NCBI GenBank assembly: GCA_043736395.1 | Contig: JAYTCQ010000277.1 | Location: forward strand, 1 to 8,758 | DNA length: 8,758 nt | Origin: JAFDVL01 sp043736395 | GTDB lineage: Bacteria; Acidobacteriota; Blastocatellia; RBC074 | Direction of reading: 5' to 3' | In this document: piece by piece, positions 6,871-8,758 of the stretch | Layout: every line of letters begins with the position of its first letter | How positions within the stretch are numbered: the stretch's first letter is position 1 | The notes under the pieces: generated by a model | Databases searched by the model: none | What the model saw: only the letters and a program-made list of their open reading frames with translations | Told to the model about the DNA's origin: nothing | Program-made: the position numbers and the translations under genes

Positions 6871-6978
6871 ATAACTACCAACTATCAATTTGTAACTACT
6901 CCCTACGATGCACGTAATGCCTTGAAAATATTCTTTGCAAAATAGTTGATAGTTGGGAGTTAGTAGTTGATAGTTTGT
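6871..6978. repeat. Inverted doublet D: 7-bp tandem units in mirror-image arms
   Basis: The right arm (6944-6978) is five consecutive heptamers: AGTTGAT, AGTTGGG, AGTTAGT, AGTTGAT, AGTTTGT. The left arm (about 6871-6905) carries the complementary kind of unit (ataacta, ccaacta, tcaattt, gtaacta) and is more degenerate. The 38-base core between them has no gene. The element fills the space between the kinase and the PdxA-family gene and ends three bases before the latter's ribosome-binding site. Heptanucleotide tandem arrays are known from other bacteria, notably filamentous cyanobacteria, but the inverted arrangement here is what stands out. Confidence 0.7.
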
Positions 6979-6981
6979 CTT

Positions 6982-6987
6982 GAGGAG
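6982..6987 (+). promoter_or_regulatory. Ribosome-binding site of the PdxA-family gene
   Basis: GAGGAG lies ten bases before the ATG at 6998. It sets that ATG as the start, in preference to an in-frame TTG at 6980 that overlaps this site and would add six residues not found in the family. Confidence 0.8.
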
Positions 6988-6997
6988 AAAATTCTTA

Positions 6998-7975
6998 ATG
7001 TGTATCGCAATCACCATGGGAGACAGCAGCGGCGTCGGCCCTGAAATTATTTTGCAGGCGTACTCGAACCGCGAATTACCCGATGATTTTATTGTCGTCG
7101 GAGATTTCAATATCTTGCAGCACTGCAATGAAAAGTTGAACTACGGCGTTGCACTCAATAAAATCAGTGCTGTGGATGAACGTGTCGCAAATGTTTTAAA
7201 TGTTTTGGATTTAAATTTGATGACCGTTGAAGATTTGCAAATCGGAGAAATCTCGCAGGCTTCCGGCGCGGCAGCCCTGCAATATGTAAAGCACGCAACT
7301 GAACTTGCCTTGGCAAAAAAAGTCTCCGCCGTAGTCACCTTGCCGATCAACAAAGAAGCTACACGATTGACCGCGCCCAATTTTTCCGGGCATACGGAAT
7401 ACATCGCGGAATTATGCGGCGAAGAAAATTATACGATGATGCTGGTTTCGGAGCGGCTGATCGTGACGCACGTTTCGACGCATATTTCTTTGCGCCGCGC
7501 GCTCGATGAAGTGACGACAAAAAAAGTTCTGGACATCATCCGCCTCACGAATACTGCCGTAGCGAAATTGCGTCCGCGCCAAAAAATCGCCGTCGCCGGA
7601 TTGAATCCACACGCCGGAGAAAACGGTTCATTCGGCTCCGAAGATATTGAATTTATCAAGCCCGCTGTGGACCTCGCCCGCGCCGAAGGTATCGACGCCA
7701 ACGGCCCTTTCCCGCCAGATACAATTTTTTTCCAGACCGTCAAAGGCAAAGCCTACGACGCGATTGTGTGCATGTACCACGATCAAGGCCACATCCCAAT
7801 GAAGCTGCTGGATTTTGAAGGTGGAATCAACGTGACGCTCGGCTTGCCAATCGTTCGCACTTCGGTGGATCACGGCACTGCGTTTGATATTGCGTGGCAA
7901 GGCAAGGCTTTTACGCGGAGCTTGAAAGAGGCGACTGAATTAGCCCTGAAATTGGCTGGATGCGACCAGTCGTAG
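6998..7975 (+). CDS. pdxA: PdxA-family 4-phospho-acid dehydrogenase, probably PdxA2 (D-threonate/D-erythronate 4-phosphate dehydrogenase)
   Basis: The 325-residue cytoplasmic enzyme belongs to the PdxA family of metal- and NAD-dependent oxidative decarboxylases. PdxA acts on 4-phosphohydroxy-L-threonine in vitamin B6 synthesis; PdxA2 paralogues convert D-threonate or D-erythronate 4-phosphate to dihydroxyacetone phosphate and CO2. The N-terminus MCIAITMGDSSGVGPEI has SS where PA is usual. GHTE (131-134), THISL with His162, NPHAGE with His205 and YHDQGHIP with His265 supply the substrate and metal ligands, and NVTLGLPIVRTSVDHGTAFD (278-297) is the C-terminal signature. All are intact and the length is normal. 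The kinase of the same pathway lies 142 bases upstream on the same strand, which favours PdxA2; a B6 role is the alternative. The gene has its own good Shine-Dalgarno behind repeat doublet D. Confidence 0.93.
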   Translation: MCIAITMGDSSGVGPEIILQAYSNRELPDDFIVVGDFNILQHCNEKLNYGVALNKISAVDERVANVLNVLDLNLMTVEDLQIGEISQASGAAALQYVKHATELALAKKVSAVVTLPINKEATRLTAPNFSGHTEYIAELCGEENYTMMLVSERLIVTHVSTHISLRRALDEVTTKKVLDIIRLTNTAVAKLRPRQKIAVAGLNPHAGENGSFGSEDIEFIKPAVDLARAEGIDANGPFPPDTIFFQTVKGKAYDAIVCMYHDQGHIPMKLLDFEGGINVTLGLPIVRTSVDHGTAFDIAWQGKAFTRSLKEATELALKLAGCDQS

Positions 7976-8125
7976 ATTTATTTTTAGCCTACTTTTCTGC
8001 CGATCCAAAATTATTAATCTTTATAAAAATTTTTCGTTAGTTAGTACTAGCTACCACTTGGACGTTCTGTGAATCTAGTGTCTTTGCAACAGTGAATTCG
8101 ACTTTACGCTGTGGGCAATAAGATG
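7976..8125. other. Short convergent intergenic spacer
   Basis: This A/T-rich spacer lies between the stop codons of the PdxA-family gene and the minus-strand membrane-protein gene. I see no hairpin with a T-run in either direction, so how the two convergent transcripts end is not evident. Confidence 0.4.
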
Positions 8126-8341
8126 CTAGCCCGCTTTTTCAGAGTAACGGTCAAAGCGATTGGAAAGAATAAAAAAGGTCGGTGCCCAAAGTCCAACAAA
8201 GATGCCGAATCGCTCTCCATGCGCTTGAGATTCGGGCGACGTTCCGCCTGTCAAAAACCAGATGGCGATTGAACCTATGATTGAAACAAAGCCAAGGATG
8301 AAGCAGAGCGTACCGATAAGTTTAATTTGTGATTGATTCAT
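8126..8341 (-). CDS. Small two-helix membrane protein of unknown function
   Basis: The 71-residue product has a short polar N-terminus (MNQSQIK), a first hydrophobic helix at about 8-30, a polar linker (TSPESQAHGERFG) and a second hydrophobic stretch at about 46-60 (GIFVGLWAPTFFIL), then a charged tail. It should be an inner-membrane hairpin with both ends on the same side. The motif GIFVGLWAPT is reminiscent of small conserved hypothetical proteins. I do not recognise a function. No obvious Shine-Dalgarno precedes the ATG. It converges with the PdxA-family gene. The patterned hydrophobicity makes it a more convincing gene than chance frames of the same size. Confidence 0.7.
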   Translation of the reverse strand: MNQSQIKLIGTLCFILGFVSIIGSIAIWFLTGGTSPESQAHGERFGIFVGLWAPTFFILSNRFDRYSEKAG

Positions 8342-8456
8342 ATTTTTAATGATCGTACTTTCGAACGTTAGGTTGGTTTTCGTTTAAACGACTAAATCTA
8401 AATTTGAGCAGCTGAGTTTAGGCGGTTAAGTTGGAGTTAGTAAATTCAATAATACC
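8342..8456. other. Non-coding stretch with a palindrome and degenerate inverted repeat
   Basis: Upstream of the small membrane-protein gene this stretch has a perfect 12-bp palindrome, TCGTTTAAACGA (8380-8391), overlapping the left arm of a loose inverted repeat: AACGACTAAA (8387-8396) against TTTAGGCGGTT (8417-8427). GTTAGGTTGG and GTTAAGTTGG also recur near each end. It may be a decayed repeat doublet or an operator. No gene is seen in it. Confidence 0.3.
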
Positions 8457-8650
8457 TTAGCACTTCTCATAAGCAATGAGCAAATCGTATAGCTGGATGC
8501 GCTTTCTTTGATTCTCACGAAGAGGTACAGAATCTGAATGAACCCGTGTTGCGCCAATAAATTTGCCTTGTAATTTCCCCTCAAGAATCCTTCAAAACTT
8601 TCAGAGAAAAATCTCAGCTTTCTCTCAAGACGAATCACCACTTCAGGCAC
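8457..8650 (-). pseudogene. Probable small gene broken by a single frameshift
   Basis: Two partly overlapping minus-strand frames read as one protein if one base is gained or lost near 8591. The first, from a GTG at 8650, gives MPEVVIRLERKLRFFSESFE and then becomes less protein-like. The second, open from 8591 to the TAA at 8457, gives 44 residues including ILEGKLQGKFIGATRVHSDS and ENQRKRIQLYDLLIAYEKC, a hydrophilic, helix-friendly sequence with charge patterning typical of a real C-terminus. The join SFE-RILEG is smooth. The second frame has in-frame stops just upstream of 8591 and no start, so it cannot be a gene by itself. The whole would be about 64 residues of unknown function. Either a genuine relict or a sequencing error would explain this; an unrelated chance frame cannot be excluded. 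Confidence 0.4.
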
Positions 8651-8689
8651 TATTCTTCACACGTCAACCAATGACATACCAAAAATAGT

Positions 8690-8723
8690 GCGCCGGAGCA
8701 GCTCGGATTCGCAGTTCTGGCGC
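8690..8723. other. Possible hairpin ahead of the right-edge gene
   Basis: GCGCC (8690-8694) pairs with GGCGC (8719-8723), and a smaller stem GAGC-A-GCTC (8696-8704) lies inside. It sits about 25 bases before the start at 8748 and could be part of its leader or another dispersed repeat. The evidence is weak. Confidence 0.25.
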
Positions 8724-8737
8724 GGAATTTAAATATC

Positions 8738-8742
8738 AGGAG
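8738..8742 (+). promoter_or_regulatory. Ribosome-binding site of the gene entering at the right edge
   Basis: AGGAG lies five bases before an ATG at 8748. The spacing and sequence are close to ideal, which is the main reason to believe a gene starts there. Confidence 0.55.
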
Positions 8743-8747
8743 CCAGT

Positions 8748-8758
8748 ATGAACACCCA
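8748..8758 (+). CDS. Start of a gene truncated by the window edge
   Basis: Only MNT and part of the fourth codon are visible, behind AGGAG at a spacing of five bases. No function can be inferred. It would be divergent from the broken minus-strand frame at 8457-8650. Confidence 0.5.

Noticed and set aside
6980..6997. A TTG start six codons upstream for the PdxA-family gene
   Set aside because: It overlaps the GAGGAG ribosome-binding site of the ATG at 6998, and the family begins directly at the beta strand before MGD.
6998..7975. A straightforward vitamin B6 biosynthesis PdxA
   Set aside because: Not excluded, but the adjacent DUF1537 kinase makes the acid-sugar PdxA2 role more likely, and no other B6 gene is in the window.

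Overview
This is an 8.76 kb stretch of bacterial chromosome with near-balanced base composition. It holds six confident protein genes, one small membrane-protein gene, one probable broken gene, the first codons of a gene running off the right edge, and an unusual density of short intergenic inverted-repeat elements. There is no rRNA, tRNA, CRISPR array, transposase or phage gene. The Tat-type N-terminus on a class-V aminotransferase, the gene mix and the many small hairpin repeats suggest a free-living Gram-negative heterotroph. My best guess is Acidobacteriota, perhaps the Blastocatellia side, but this rests on general resemblance and is weak.

Layout. Two genes on the minus strand fill the left end: a Tat-exported PLP enzyme of the class-V aminotransferase/isopenicillin-N-epimerase-like group (52-1338) and, upstream of it, a COG4947-type alpha/beta-hydrolase esterase (1581-2318). 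A divergent intergenic region (2319-2563) separates them from plus-strand genes: a family-5 solute-binding lipoprotein (2564-4108) with no adjacent permease, a 6-phosphogluconate dehydrogenase gnd (4207-5649) ending in a strong intrinsic terminator (5670-5714), a DUF1537 four-carbon acid-sugar kinase (5734-6855) and a PdxA-family dehydrogenase (6998-7975). The right end holds a 71-residue two-helix membrane protein on the minus strand (8126-8341), a stretch that looks like a frameshifted small gene (8457-8650, minus), and the start of a new plus-strand gene at 8748 behind a good ribosome-binding site.

How the genes may work together. The DUF1537 kinase next to a PdxA homologue is the arrangement established for D-threonate and D-erythronate catabolism: the kinase makes the 4-phosphate and the PdxA2-type enzyme oxidises and decarboxylates it to dihydroxyacetone phosphate. 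With gnd just upstream, the block handles phosphorylated sugar acids, and the oligopeptide-type binding lipoprotein supplies an uptake function of unknown ligand.

The most unusual feature is not a gene. Four intergenic gaps each contain an inverted doublet: two mirror-image copies of a short motif around a 12-94 bp core. The motif differs each time: a 32-bp hairpin motif at 1354-1545, a 25-bp hairpin motif at 2422-2552, 9-bp tandem units at 4106-4201 and 7-bp tandem units at 6871-6978. In three cases the doublet ends 0-3 bases before the Shine-Dalgarno sequence of the next gene, and in the fourth it runs from the stop codon of one gene to five bases before the start of the next. They look like REPIN- or MITE-like non-autonomous elements that became part of 5' untranslated regions.
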